DNA of 42,135 bases. It comes from a virus. Each line of letters opens with the position of its first letter. Positions within the stretch are counted from its first letter, which is position 1. A program made the position numbers and the translations under genes. The DNA is taken from positions 1-42,135 of IMG/VR virus record IMGVR_UViG_3300026319_000002; one strand, 5' to 3'. The notes beneath the pieces were generated by a model. It saw only the letters and a list, made by a program, of their open reading frames with translations, had not been told where the DNA came from and ran no database searches. This document shows, piece by piece, positions 1-7,589 of the stretch.

Positions 1-127
1 CCCGGTCACCGGCGCGGATCCTCGGAAAATTCTCCGGCCGAAACGCGAAAATGATCGAGGGCGCCAGATCCCGCAATAACACACAGAGCCGGGTAAAATC
101 GGCCTCGCTCAAATACCGGGCGTAAGG
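1..127. repeat. Left copy of 127-bp terminal direct repeat
   Basis: Bases 1-127 are identical to 42009-42135. A perfect end repeat of exactly 127 bases is what an assembler using a 127-base k-mer leaves on a circular contig, so the non-redundant genome is 42,008 bp. One gene reads through the join without interruption, which supports circular closure. A true short terminal repeat of a linear virion genome is the alternative, but the lambda-type terminase gives it no special support. Confidence 0.95.
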
Positions 128-823
128 GATCAGGCTCCGCGCCTTGGTATGCACCAAATCGCCTGGCCGGATTAAGATCGAATGATCGAGTAAGAAAAAA
201 GTCACCCGGCGAATCTCGACCATGGTCAAATCGTATAGTTGCCGGCTCCGCGAATGGCTCAAATCAAAGACTTGCATACAACTGTTGGCCGCTTCATGCC
301 GGCGCAAAGAGAACGCGCAATCCAAAAAACTCTGTACCAGCCAGCGTTGGGCTGCGAGCTCAGGCTCTAACGTACACAGGGTCCTAATTCCCAAAACTCG
401 CCACTCGAGCTCTTCCTTGAAATCTTTCCAGGCATCGTTGGTGGCCGGGTCGCGCTTATCCAAATCCAGTTCGGTGTAGAGCGAACGATAACGCCGGCTT
501 TCTTGGACCACATTGGCCAGGACCGATTTGATTACTTTAGAGACAAAACTGTAAGCGGTTCCTCGGGTTGCATCAAAACAGTGCAAACTGGTTGCTAATT
601 TGATCTGGATCCGGCTCACCAGTTCGGCCATTTCCGCGTATTGCGTCGTTTTCAGCCCTTGGATAATCGAGCGGGCCAGCGGCACCGAATATTGCAGCAG
701 TTCTTCCAGTGAACCGTTCCGGTTTTTTTGCCAATCTAAAATCAGAGCTTGAGCGTAATCGCTCCTAAAACAATAAATCGCCCCCTCCGGATGATGCCGG
801 GTCGGAAGAAAGGGTGCCGCCAT
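1..823 (-). CDS. Sigma-70-like regulator, N-terminal part (gene crosses the contig ends)
   Basis: This ORF starts at ATG 823 and stays open to base 1. In the circle it continues from 42008 to a TGA at 41938-41940, giving 297 aa. Residues 40-112 resemble sigma region 2: a helical stretch with SVPLARSI, then CFDATRGTAYSFVSKVIKSV, close to the usual FDP-RG-F-YL-I pattern. Residues about 172-208 resemble a region 4 helix-turn-helix (RRHEAANSCMQVFDLSHSRS followed by VEIRRV). The last 90 residues are not recognised. It lies 18 bp after the large terminase gene and overlaps the next gene by one base (TGATG), so it belongs to the packaging/head transcript. I infer a diverged sigma or sigma-like transcription factor that could drive late genes. 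The fold is inferred from motif pattern only, and another helical DNA-binding protein is possible. Confidence 0.6.
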   Translation of the reverse strand, partial: MAAPFLPTRHHPEGAIYCFRSDYAQALILDWQKNRNGSLEELLQYSVPLARSIIQGLKTTQYAEMAELVSRIQIKLATSLHCFDATRGTAYSFVSKVIKSVLANVVQESRRYRSLYTELDLDKRDPATNDAWKDFKEELEWRVLGIRTLCTLEPELAAQRWLVQSFLDCAFSLRRHEAANSCMQVFDLSHSRSRQLYDLTMVEIRRVTFFLLDHSILIRPGDLVHTKARSLIPYARYLSEADFTRLCVLLRDLAPSIIFAFRPENFPRIRAGDR

Positions 824-841
824 GGCCACAGAGCTCGCTCG

Positions 842-2782
842 CTAATAGGCACTGGACCAACCGCGCTGCCGGCCAAAATTAGTCGGTCGCACCCGTTTCG
901 CTCCTTCCGCTGGTGGAGGTGGGGTCAGGATACTGGCCAGATCATCCTTTTTTTCCGGCGCTGGCGCGGCCGGCTTCGAGCGCCAATCGTTCAGCGGCGC
1001 TCGGTCCAAATTCTTTTGGATCGCCCCATAGTCCGGATCCAAGATTTCTTTGGCCGCCAGCGCATAAACCCGGGCATCAAGCGCTTCATTGTGGGCGCCG
1101 CCAGTCTGTAAATCAAAATAACGGACCTGGCGCCCTTCCACGAAACTGGTCCGCATTGATTCGCTTTCCAATTGCTTGAAGTAGGTCGAATCATAGCCCG
1201 CTTGGCTATTTAGCGGAAAATGCTGGAACCCGGGCCCATGTTCCACCAGCCGTAACCGGGAATAAAGGCCTTCCTTGGCTCCGTCCACTTTCAAAATAAA
1301 TAGCCGCGGGTTGCGGCCGGCGCTCCGATTAACCCAGTTCGATACGTACCCGCGTTGACCCCGAGAAGCGTACACCAGCCGTGGCGCGCACCGGCGCACA
1401 TAAGCATAGATTTGTTCGGGTTTATTGGCCGCATCAATACAGGCACAAGCCGGCGCTAGCCAATGACCACTCGGATGTTTCCAACGCTTTAAAAGCCATT
1501 GGTCGAGTTCACCGAATAGTTGCGGCGTATCGGTGTTTCCGCGGAATATTTTATATTCGATCCCCCAGGTTTCTTCCAAAGCCCCGATCCCTAATATTTC
1601 CGCTTCAATCCGGTCTTGTTGCACATCCGCTCCCACCACTAAAAAAAACACGCCTTTTGGCAAAATCATTTCGCCATTCTCGTCCTCGTCATAAATCTCC
1701 CGCCGTGCGTAAAGCATTTCTGGTTCCGGTGGTTTATCGCTTTCTTCTTCGTAACTCTCGGCAAATACCGTATTCACAAATGTCCGTAACACTTCCGGCC
1801 CCTTGTGTTTGGCTTCCAAAAATTCGGCCGCCCATTGATGGAGCCGGTTCCGATATTTGCGTTTGCCGCGTAACAGACATAAAAACGCATTAGCCCAAAA
1901 TCCCGGTTTATCCTTGACCCGCGGATTGGTCGCTACCCATTTGCCCGCCATCACCATTTTCTGACGCGCCGGGTCATCATGCCGAACCCCACATTTCGGA
2001 CAAATCAGGTGCGCGGTTTCCACCAGATTTTCGCCCGCCGGTCCCTTGTCCCACCGGATATCGCGCCACATGATCACAAACTCGCCTTTGCACCCCGGGC
2101 ATTGCACAAACCATTTCCGCTGGTCAGTCTCCAAATATTCCGCCTCGATCCGGCTGAAATTTTTCACCGTCGGTGTCGAAGTATGGATCGAAAAAGAATC
2201 CGGAAAGGTTTCACTCCGGCGTTCAGCTACCGCAATCGGATCCCCTTCCTGGTGGTCCATGTTGCCGACACTTTCCGGATAGCGGTCGACCTCATCGAAA
2301 CAGGTAAACCGGCAACTGAACATGCTCAAACCAGCCGGCGAGTTCGCTCCCCCGATCACCAGAAATCCGCTGGCCCAAATCTTGAGTTGTACCGTGCTCT
2401 GGGCTTTTGGCCCCTTGCCCTCGAACACCATGTCGCTCACCCCCGGCGTATCCTCGAGCATCGGCCCGAGTTTCAGCTTACTCCAGGAATGCGCCATCGC
2501 GATCGTTGGTAACACCATCATTATCCCGCCCGCTTGTAGCTCGATCACCCAGCCAATCAGAATGGTGATGATCTCCGTTTTTCCTAAGACCTGGCTCGCC
2601 CACATCAGGGTCATCGAGTTATAGCGCTCGTCGAGCACCAAATCCATCGGCTCGATCTGATAGGGAAATGGCACAAACCGCCCCGGGCGCGCACTCAAGC
2701 CTTGTCGTAATGTCCGGCGCCGCTTTGCCCACTGGCTCGGGGCCAAGCGTTCCGGGGCCTTAAAGACATCAAAAGCGACCAA
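842..2782 (-). CDS. Terminase large subunit, lambda GpA type
   Basis: ATPase and nuclease that cuts and pumps phage DNA into the prohead. At 646 aa it matches the GpA family length. Visible features are an adenine-motif region near PYQIEPMDLV (about 40-48), a deviant Walker A around SQVLGKTE, a Walker B CFDEVD, two CxxC pairs (CPGC and CPKC) forming the family's zinc site, and nuclease acids in VVGADVQQDR and ALDARVYAL. The frame has no ATG before residue 46, yet the conserved N-terminus (APSQWAKR) lies earlier. It therefore starts at TTG 2782, 11 nt after the small subunit stop and without a good ribosome site, or it is reached by -1 slippage on the A9 run upstream. GpA terminases usually cut at cos sites, which suggests cohesive ends here. 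Confidence 0.93.
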   Translation of the reverse strand: MVAFDVFKAPERLAPSQWAKRRRTLRQGLSARPGRFVPFPYQIEPMDLVLDERYNSMTLMWASQVLGKTEIITILIGWVIELQAGGIMMVLPTIAMAHSWSKLKLGPMLEDTPGVSDMVFEGKGPKAQSTVQLKIWASGFLVIGGANSPAGLSMFSCRFTCFDEVDRYPESVGNMDHQEGDPIAVAERRSETFPDSFSIHTSTPTVKNFSRIEAEYLETDQRKWFVQCPGCKGEFVIMWRDIRWDKGPAGENLVETAHLICPKCGVRHDDPARQKMVMAGKWVATNPRVKDKPGFWANAFLCLLRGKRKYRNRLHQWAAEFLEAKHKGPEVLRTFVNTVFAESYEEESDKPPEPEMLYARREIYDEDENGEMILPKGVFFLVVGADVQQDRIEAEILGIGALEETWGIEYKIFRGNTDTPQLFGELDQWLLKRWKHPSGHWLAPACACIDAANKPEQIYAYVRRCAPRLVYASRGQRGYVSNWVNRSAGRNPRLFILKVDGAKEGLYSRLRLVEHGPGFQHFPLNSQAGYDSTYFKQLESESMRTSFVEGRQVRYFDLQTGGAHNEALDARVYALAAKEILDPDYGAIQKNLDRAPLNDWRSKPAAPAPEKKDDLASILTPPPPAEGAKRVRPTNFGRQRGWSSAY

Positions 2783-2793
2783 TAGCCCAGGCG

Positions 2794-3078
2794 CTATTTT
2801 GCCCTTGAGTTTTTTTTTAGCCCGGCCAGATCGTTGATCAGTTCGTCTTGTTCGCTCGGCGCTAAGCTCGATTGCAATATCTTTTGCCGCACTGTGCCAA
2901 AGATCTTTTCCATTCGAGCCTTGATTTCCTCGACCGAAATCAAATGACCACGCCGTTCCACCAAATCCAATTCCAAGCTATCCGCGCGCGCTTTTTCCAA
3001 ACGCACCCGATGCGCTAACGCCGGATGAACTTTCTTTATTCGTGGGCTGATGTCTGTCGCCGCACCCATCGCGAACAT
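2794..3078 (-). CDS. Terminase small subunit-like protein (Nu1 C-terminal type)
   Basis: This 94-aa protein has the charged helical pattern found in the C-terminal half of Nu1-type small terminases: EKARADSLELDLVERRGHLI, then VEEIKARMEKIFGTVRQKIL. No winged-helix DNA-binding part precedes it, so DNA recognition must come from elsewhere. It sits directly before the large subunit, as expected. ATG codons at 3078 and 3069 are both possible starts. Near its 3' end it carries nine A's in its coding sense (CTA AAA AAA AAC), a strong slippery context whose -1 frame leads into the large terminase. Confidence 0.7.
   Translation of the reverse strand: MFAMGAATDISPRIKKVHPALAHRVRLEKARADSLELDLVERRGHLISVEEIKARMEKIFGTVRQKILQSSLAPSEQDELINDLAGLKKNSRAK
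2810..2818 (-). other. A9 slippery run between terS and terL frames
   Basis: The minus strand reads CTA AAA AAA AAC in the small-terminase frame and so contains the classic heptamer A-AAA-AAC. The -1 frame is open upstream and downstream and is the large-terminase frame. Slippage here would give a TerS-TerL fusion through LKGKIAPGLLVAFDV. The alternative is initiation at TTG 2782. No downstream stimulatory structure was modelled. Confidence 0.4.
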
Positions 3079-3179
3079 ATCATCGCATCAAGATTATTTT
3101 ATTCGATCTTTTTCGCTAAAAATTGAGGATCGGCGGAGCCCGTCTTGCAAAATGCGAGAAACAGGACCCGGGCGGGCAC

Positions 3180-3317
3180 CTATCGAATGGTGGTCTGAAT
3201 CAGCACCGCACAATTGGTGGAATCAAGGGCGGAACCAATTTGAGCTTGGTAACGATCATCTTCATTGTTCGGTTGTTCATCAGATCCAGTAATTATCAAA
3301 AATCCATCTACGCTCAT
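3180..3317 (-). CDS. Small hypothetical protein (45 aa)
   Basis: ATG at 3317 overlaps the TGA of the preceding gene (ATGA) and the ORF ends with TAG at 3180. The product begins MSVDGFLIITGSDEQPN and is acidic with no recognisable domain. The overlap with its upstream neighbour is the main reason to accept it as a translated gene. About 100 bp without an ORF separate it from the small terminase. Confidence 0.5.
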   Translation of the reverse strand: MSVDGFLIITGSDEQPNNEDDRYQAQIGSALDSTNCAVLIQTTIR

Positions 3318-3637
3318 GGCGGCAATTCCTTATTTGCTGTCGGTGGAAAGGTATCGATCATTTGTGCGACAAACTCTTCCCGGCTTAGATGTCCAGCTCT
3401 AAAACGTAATTTCAGCGACAAGCGTTCTTTTTCCACGGCTTCCAATTTTTGGGCGGCCCCTTGCAGCCAACCAGCCACGAAACAATCGCGAGCAACGAAA
3501 TCATCATAGCGCGAGTCCATAGCGCTAGCTTGGTAAAGTTTATAGGCATGATAAATGTCATCGTTATTCATCGGTGCCAATTTCTTATTCTGGGGTAGGC
3601 ATGGCAGTATGGTTTCATAAGGACTGATCACACTCAT
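3314..3637 (-). CDS. Hypothetical protein at head of packaging operon
   Basis: A 107-aa protein of unknown function. It is helical and charged, with an aromatic-rich centre (DFVARDCFVAGWLQGAAQKL) and a tail AGHLSREEFVAQMIDTFPP. A later ATG at 3571 (MNNDDIYHAYKLYQ) may be the real start, because the stretch before it looks unlike the rest and contains an inverted repeat. It is the first gene after the 61-bp dyad that separates the early operon from the packaging genes, so a promoter for the latter probably lies just upstream. Confidence 0.6.
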   Translation of the reverse strand: MSVISPYETILPCLPQNKKLAPMNNDDIYHAYKLYQASAMDSRYDDFVARDCFVAGWLQGAAQKLEAVEKERLSLKLRFRAGHLSREEFVAQMIDTFPPTANKELPP

Positions 3638-3655
3638 TGATTAATCCTGATCAGT
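3623..3655. promoter_or_regulatory. 8-bp inverted repeat, possible operator
   Basis: ACTGATCA at 3623-3630 and TGATCAGT at 3648-3655 form a perfect inverted repeat with a 17-bp spacer. It straddles the first possible start (3637) of the gene that opens the packaging operon. It may be a binding site for a dimeric regulator at the late promoter. No clear -35/-10 pair was seen. Confidence 0.35.
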
Positions 3656-3680
3656 GCACAGTCCACCTTAAGTAAAGGAT

Positions 3681-3741
3681 GGAGTGATGGACTGAGCGCG
3701 TGCGTTAGTATATACGCACGCGCTCAGTCCTCCATCACTCC
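3681..3741. repeat. 61-bp near-perfect dyad between early and packaging operons
   Basis: Left arm 3681-3705 pairs with right arm 3714-3741 (25 of 25 left-arm bases, with a 3-base bulge in the right arm) around an 8-base AT-rich centre. It starts 15 bp beyond the stop of the RepA-like gene, in the direction of transcription. As RNA it would be a very stable hairpin, but no U-tract follows, so a simple intrinsic terminator is not certain. A replication, packaging or recombinase site is equally possible. Confidence 0.6.
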
Positions 3742-3756
3742 ACCGCTTACATACGT

Positions 3757-4977
3757 TCATGGACTAATCACCCCATTTAGCAAATCGTCACTTCCGCGAT
3801 GGATCATTTTGATTCGAGTCGCTCGTCCCGAGCCCCGAATCTCTTGAACGTGAATGAGCTGATCCTCCAAGGCGAGATCGATCGCGATTTTCGCCGAACG
3901 CTGAGTTGCGCCTTTCTCTTCGAGTGCTTTTCGTAAACGCGTCATTGAGATTCCATCCAGGACGGGAACGGCTTGGACGATTGTTTCAGATTCAATGGAG
4001 TGGCGATTGGTGCCGGTAGCGGCCGCAATCTCGGCCGCTTCGGCTTTTGACCAAAGCAAAACCCCGGGCCGAGTATCGTGTTTAAAATAATTGGCTTTTT
4101 CTTCCCAGCCAATCCGTTGCCCGCGCTTGGCCGCAATAAATTTGTAAATTCCGCTTTCGCCGACCGGTTCCATGGCCAGAATTGCGCGAGCCCAATTGGT
4201 GAGCACCGAGGCACCAGCACCCGAATACATCCAATCCATAGTCGACCATTTATCGATTCGAGATCGAAAATTGGTTTTTGGCGTGTGGTGAACGCCTAAT
4301 CCGGCGCAATTGTGGCGGTTGAGCATTGCTTGGAGATCACGGCGCAGAAAAAGTGAATTGGCTTCATCGTCCATGATGCTGGCGCCGAGATATGCGGTGT
4401 AGGGGTTAAGAATTAAAAGATCACAGGGTCGTTGATCCAAAATATTGTCAATCGCACAAATTGCATCTAAGCCCACTTGATCATTGATGGTTTCAATCCA
4501 AGAATTTTTTCCAATGAGCTCGAGCTCTGAGCCGGTAAAATGCAAATGGTCGATTACTCGAGCCATGTCGCTCAAATCCGCATCGTCGTCCTCGGCTTGA
4601 ATTAAATTGATTCGAATCGGTCGGGCCGGAACAATATCGAAACATTCCCGACCGCAGCACCAGCACACCGTGGCTTGCATTACGGCAGTGGATTTGCCTT
4701 GCCCGCTGGGTGCCACGAAAAACATGCCCGAACGCCGGGTTAAATATCGGTTTCCGAGTAAGCAGCTGCCTGGCTCGATCGGTTTGTGGACGTAACTAAT
4801 TGCTGAACCGCCAATCAAATGACGTGTCGATCGATTAATGGGCTCACTGTGCGGATCGCGCCCATTGCCAGAAATCCGATGGGTTTCATCACCCGGCTCG
4901 TAAAAACCGGAAAGCCCAAGTAAATCGAGATCGGCTGCCAATTCTCCATTTGAAAAATCGTCAATGCTGTCTTTCAT
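3757..4977 (-). CDS. RepA-like RecA-fold NTPase/helicase
   Basis: A 406-aa protein with a RecA-type NTPase core. Walker A is FFVAPSGQGKST and Walker B is CDLLILNPYTAYLG, with Asn in place of the usual Asp. A sensor-type stretch GLGVHHTPKT is followed by the SGAGASVLTNWARAIL block typical of phage AAA/RepA-like ATPases. A winged-helix-like C-terminus (residues about 320-400) follows. It probably acts as replicative helicase or helicase loader. ATG 4977 is chosen over an in-frame codon at 5049 because it overlaps the stop of the Lar-like gene (ATGA). It is the last gene of the early operon. Confidence 0.8.
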   Translation of the reverse strand: MKDSIDDFSNGELAADLDLLGLSGFYEPGDETHRISGNGRDPHSEPINRSTRHLIGGSAISYVHKPIEPGSCLLGNRYLTRRSGMFFVAPSGQGKSTAVMQATVCWCCGRECFDIVPARPIRINLIQAEDDDADLSDMARVIDHLHFTGSELELIGKNSWIETINDQVGLDAICAIDNILDQRPCDLLILNPYTAYLGASIMDDEANSLFLRRDLQAMLNRHNCAGLGVHHTPKTNFRSRIDKWSTMDWMYSGAGASVLTNWARAILAMEPVGESGIYKFIAAKRGQRIGWEEKANYFKHDTRPGVLLWSKAEAAEIAAATGTNRHSIESETIVQAVPVLDGISMTRLRKALEEKGATQRSAKIAIDLALEDQLIHVQEIRGSGRATRIKMIHRGSDDLLNGVISP

Positions 4978-5210
4978 GTTTTTGGTTCCACCTTGTTTGC
5001 TTTTTGCTTTTGGAAAAAAATCCAAGTGTTGATCAACCAACTGTTCCACTCAATCATTGCTTGTTCCTTGCTCTCGGCCTGGGGCCCGCGGGCGCCACAT
5101 CCGCATTCGCCAAACCAGATCTCACCCCAGGCATCGACCCGGTCACATCGAACGACGCGTTCGCTGGTTTCATTGCGACACCATGGGCAAAGGGTGAGCT
5201 CGGCTTTCAT
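4974..5210 (-). CDS. Lar-like restriction alleviation zinc protein
   Basis: A 78-aa protein with the Lar pattern: CPWC near the N-terminus, a second cysteine cluster ECGCGARGPQAESKEQA, then the hallmark MIEWNSW. Lar of the Rac prophage reduces type I restriction by favouring modification. Many phage homologues exist with unproven roles, so anti-restriction here is inferred. Start and stop overlap both neighbours by ATGA, placing it in the early operon where a counter-defence would be useful. Confidence 0.75.
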   Translation of the reverse strand: MKAELTLCPWCRNETSERVVRCDRVDAWGEIWFGECGCGARGPQAESKEQAMIEWNSWLINTWIFFQKQKANKVEPKT

Positions 5211-6394
5211 TGGGTGAGCGCTTTTGCTTTTTCCGCGCGCCGGGTCCGCTCGGCTTTGGTGATTTTGGAAATATAAGGCGCGTCGTTCGTCGTTCCGATG
5301 AGCTGGCCCATGAATGAGGCGAATGCCTCTTCGCCCTCTTCGCCTTTGAGATTGCCCTTAGCCAAAAAGCGCTTCTCAAGCCGGGAAACACTCCAGCGAG
5401 CGCAATCGTCGAATTCTTCGCCCGACAAAAGCGGAGCCAAAGTTTGGCGAGCAGCCGACAAATTTGTGATCCATCGGTTGCGCTTGCCTTCATGCAAATA
5501 ATGGCCCTCGAGGGCTTCGGGCTCGGTAGCTAAAACATTTTTGTAACCGTCTTCGATCGAATCCAAAAGCCCGCGGACTAGCGCGATATTGTCGATGATT
5601 TTATCCCCATCTTTGCCCCGCGGAAAATTGGCCAGGTTGGCGTTGAAAGCTTTGGCGACCCGGTAGGTTTGACTGATAAAATCCCGCGCCGCCTTGCACC
5701 GGACCCGAGCTGGGCAATAGCGGCACCACTCGCCGGCATTAAAAGTCTCGGTGTCCCAGCTCAAGCGATCGACAATCTGCAAAACGTGGCTTTCGGCTGC
5801 CGGCAGGGTCGATTCATCATAGCGCACAAATTCGCGCTCCCAGCTCACCCACGGCTCGACAATCGAGGCTTGGATTTCTTTCAAACTGCCGAAGGCACTC
5901 TTGAGAAGCACCGTTTCGACGCGCAATTGCCGATTGTCGGGAAGAGGTTCCGGCTCGATTCGCCCGGTTTTATAATTGCAATTCCAGGCCCGGTCTTTTT
6001 TGCGGTCGATAATAACCACATCGATTTGACCGCTAAAAACCGGAACGATCCCGCGCCGATACCAGAAGCGCTTTTCCCGAAGGATCGCCAAATTGGGCGG
6101 TGGATCATCGACGTCGATCAAACTGCCAAACCATTGCCCAATCAGTTCGTCGCGCAGTTTTTCGCAAGCCCCGGCCGTGAAAAGTTCATCGCTTGAGAGT
6201 TCTAGCTTTTCGCGCTCGGTGCGCCTGGCCCCGAGCCAGGCGTGAATTTTGGTGCCGCTGGACCCGTATTTATTCGGTAAATCTAACAACAACCCTTGGT
6301 CCCGTAATTGGCCGATAAAATGATGGGATCCCGGACACTGTTCGAGTCGGTACATTGCCGAAGCCGAGGGGAGGCCGCGCCGTTCATCATTCAT
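5207..6394 (-). CDS. PD-(D/E)XK-like (DUF2800/RecB-type) nuclease
   Basis: A 395-aa protein starting MNDERRGLPSASAMYRLEQC, the common N-terminus of phage PD-(D/E)XK exonuclease-like proteins. The core motif region is GQIDVVIIDRKK, then WNCNYKTG, then NRQLRVETVLL. The acidic residue of the D/E-X-K motif reads Asn (NYK), so activity may be reduced or the acid supplied elsewhere. Cysteines in EWCRYCPARVRC (about residue 220) resemble the Fe-S cluster of Cas4/AddB-type enzymes. It follows a RecT-like gene with ATGA overlap, which suggests an exonuclease/annealase recombination pair. The ORF extends upstream to 6433, but ATG 6394 fits the overlap. Confidence 0.75.
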   Translation of the reverse strand: MNDERRGLPSASAMYRLEQCPGSHHFIGQLRDQGLLLDLPNKYGSSGTKIHAWLGARRTEREKLELSSDELFTAGACEKLRDELIGQWFGSLIDVDDPPPNLAILREKRFWYRRGIVPVFSGQIDVVIIDRKKDRAWNCNYKTGRIEPEPLPDNRQLRVETVLLKSAFGSLKEIQASIVEPWVSWEREFVRYDESTLPAAESHVLQIVDRLSWDTETFNAGEWCRYCPARVRCKAARDFISQTYRVAKAFNANLANFPRGKDGDKIIDNIALVRGLLDSIEDGYKNVLATEPEALEGHYLHEGKRNRWITNLSAARQTLAPLLSGEEFDDCARWSVSRLEKRFLAKGNLKGEEGEEAFASFMGQLIGTTNDAPYISKITKAERTRRAEKAKALTQ

Positions 6395-7431
6395 ACGACT
6401 AAATCCTGGAAAGTTTGCAGAATGACCGGCCAATCATCCAAGGCCAGTTTCAACGTCGAATCCGGAATTTCTTCCATCGGGATTTCCGCTTCCAAGAGCG
6501 CAAAGCGCCGCAAGAGAAGTACAAAATCTTGCGGGCTCCGTTTGGCTTCGGTTAATTTCGCTTTGAGTTGTTCGACTAATGGCCGCGGTGGCTCAGATTT
6601 GGCTTCAGGCGCCGATTTCGCTGAGCCCCCTAGCTCGACCAAGGTCGGGTCATCATCCGGGCCGCTCGGCGTTCCTGGCGCTTCCTTGATGAGTTCTGGC
6701 ATCGGGCCTGGCTCTTTGTCTTTTTTGGGCCGGCCTGGCCAGCGTTTCGGAGTCTCGGCCGGAGCTGGCACGAGCGGCAAATTCGGTTCAACAATTCGGC
6801 CCTCGGCAGTTTTAGCTCGGCTAAAACCTGGCTCCTCACCGAAATCATCATTGAGTTCGCCAATGGCGCAACCTTTCAAGACATCGCCAAAATTGTCGCG
6901 CAAATTAAAGGCCCGGGCCCGGAAAAGGAGCATTCGTTGAGGTGCGGTCACCCATGGGGTTTTTTTGTTCCCATCTTTACTCATCTTGCCCCAAAGCTCA
7001 GCCCGTTTCGCATCGGCCACCGAATAGCTTGTCACCATTGGCTTAGCGGCACCTTTGCGTTTGGTTGTGACTACGCACCGGAAATCGTCATCATATTCTT
7101 TGCCCAAATATTCCTGTTCGTAATTCTCGAGTAACCCGCTTTGCCGAACTAACGCCAGCGGCATATCACCAAAGATAGTTGCCCGATTATTAACTACATA
7201 GGTTGACGCCAATGCTGCCATGGGCGACATCCCGACTTCGTACCCGTTTGCGATAATAACAAAACAATCAGTTTCATTGAACCCTTGCGGGCACAGTTGC
7301 GACAGCGCGACCGCTTTCGCGAATCGGAAGACATCATCCATTGATTCAAGCTTGAATCCGTTCCGGCCGATGGCGACTGGCCCTAGGCGGGCCATTAGTG
7401 AGGCTTCTTGATTACTGGTTTCTGTAGTCAT
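6391..7431 (-). CDS. RecT-like single-strand annealing protein
   Basis: A 346-aa protein with the RecT-family order: GYEVGMSPMAALASTYVVNN, FGDMPLALVRQSG, a phage-type SYSVADAKRAELWGK, and TPWVTAPQRMLLFRARAFNL with RDNFGDVLKG. The C-terminal third is acidic and proline-rich and likely flexible. It anneals complementary strands in phage recombination and recombination-dependent replication, probably with the downstream nuclease. A possible start at 7431 overlaps the preceding 57-aa gene by 20 bp. Confidence 0.82.
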   Translation of the reverse strand: MTTETSNQEASLMARLGPVAIGRNGFKLESMDDVFRFAKAVALSQLCPQGFNETDCFVIIANGYEVGMSPMAALASTYVVNNRATIFGDMPLALVRQSGLLENYEQEYLGKEYDDDFRCVVTTKRKGAAKPMVTSYSVADAKRAELWGKMSKDGNKKTPWVTAPQRMLLFRARAFNLRDNFGDVLKGCAIGELNDDFGEEPGFSRAKTAEGRIVEPNLPLVPAPAETPKRWPGRPKKDKEPGPMPELIKEAPGTPSGPDDDPTLVELGGSAKSAPEAKSEPPRPLVEQLKAKLTEAKRSPQDFVLLLRRFALLEAEIPMEEIPDSTLKLALDDWPVILQTFQDLVV

Positions 7432-7585
7432 TGGTTAAGCTCATTTCCGGATTCATAGTTGCTTTGTGGTTATAATTGCGGACCACTTCCCATAATCGGC
7501 GAACAAATTCTCGGGTCTTTTCGTTGTAGCGATAATTGGGATCAAAGTTTTGCCAGAAAATAGCGAACTCTTCGTCGGTGTTCAT
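7412..7585 (-). CDS. Small hypothetical protein (57 aa)
   Basis: ATG at 7585 lies 4 bp after the GHKL gene stop, and TAA at 7412 falls inside the start of the RecT-like gene. The product is helical with many aromatic residues (EEFAIFWQNFDPNYRYN, then FVRRLWEVVRNYN). No family is recognised. The tight packing between two operon genes supports translation. Confidence 0.6.
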   Translation of the reverse strand: MNTDEEFAIFWQNFDPNYRYNEKTREFVRRLWEVVRNYNHKATMNPEMSLTNDYRNQ

Positions 7586-7589
7586 AATA

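Noticed and set aside
1-127. True virion terminal repeat of T7 type
   Set aside because: The length equals a common assembly k-mer and falls inside one continuous gene, so circular closure of the contig is the simpler reading.
749-1893. Several plus-strand ORFs of 60 to 170 codons opposite the large terminase
   Set aside because: They lie wholly antisense to a well-supported gene, have Arg/Pro-rich low-information composition and no ribosome sites or motifs. They are shadow frames.
3681-3741. Telomere-resolution (protelomerase) site of a linear plasmid-prophage
   Set aside because: The dyad resembles such sites in size, but it has a bulge and no protelomerase is encoded. The only tyrosine recombinase looks like an ordinary integrase beside an attP.
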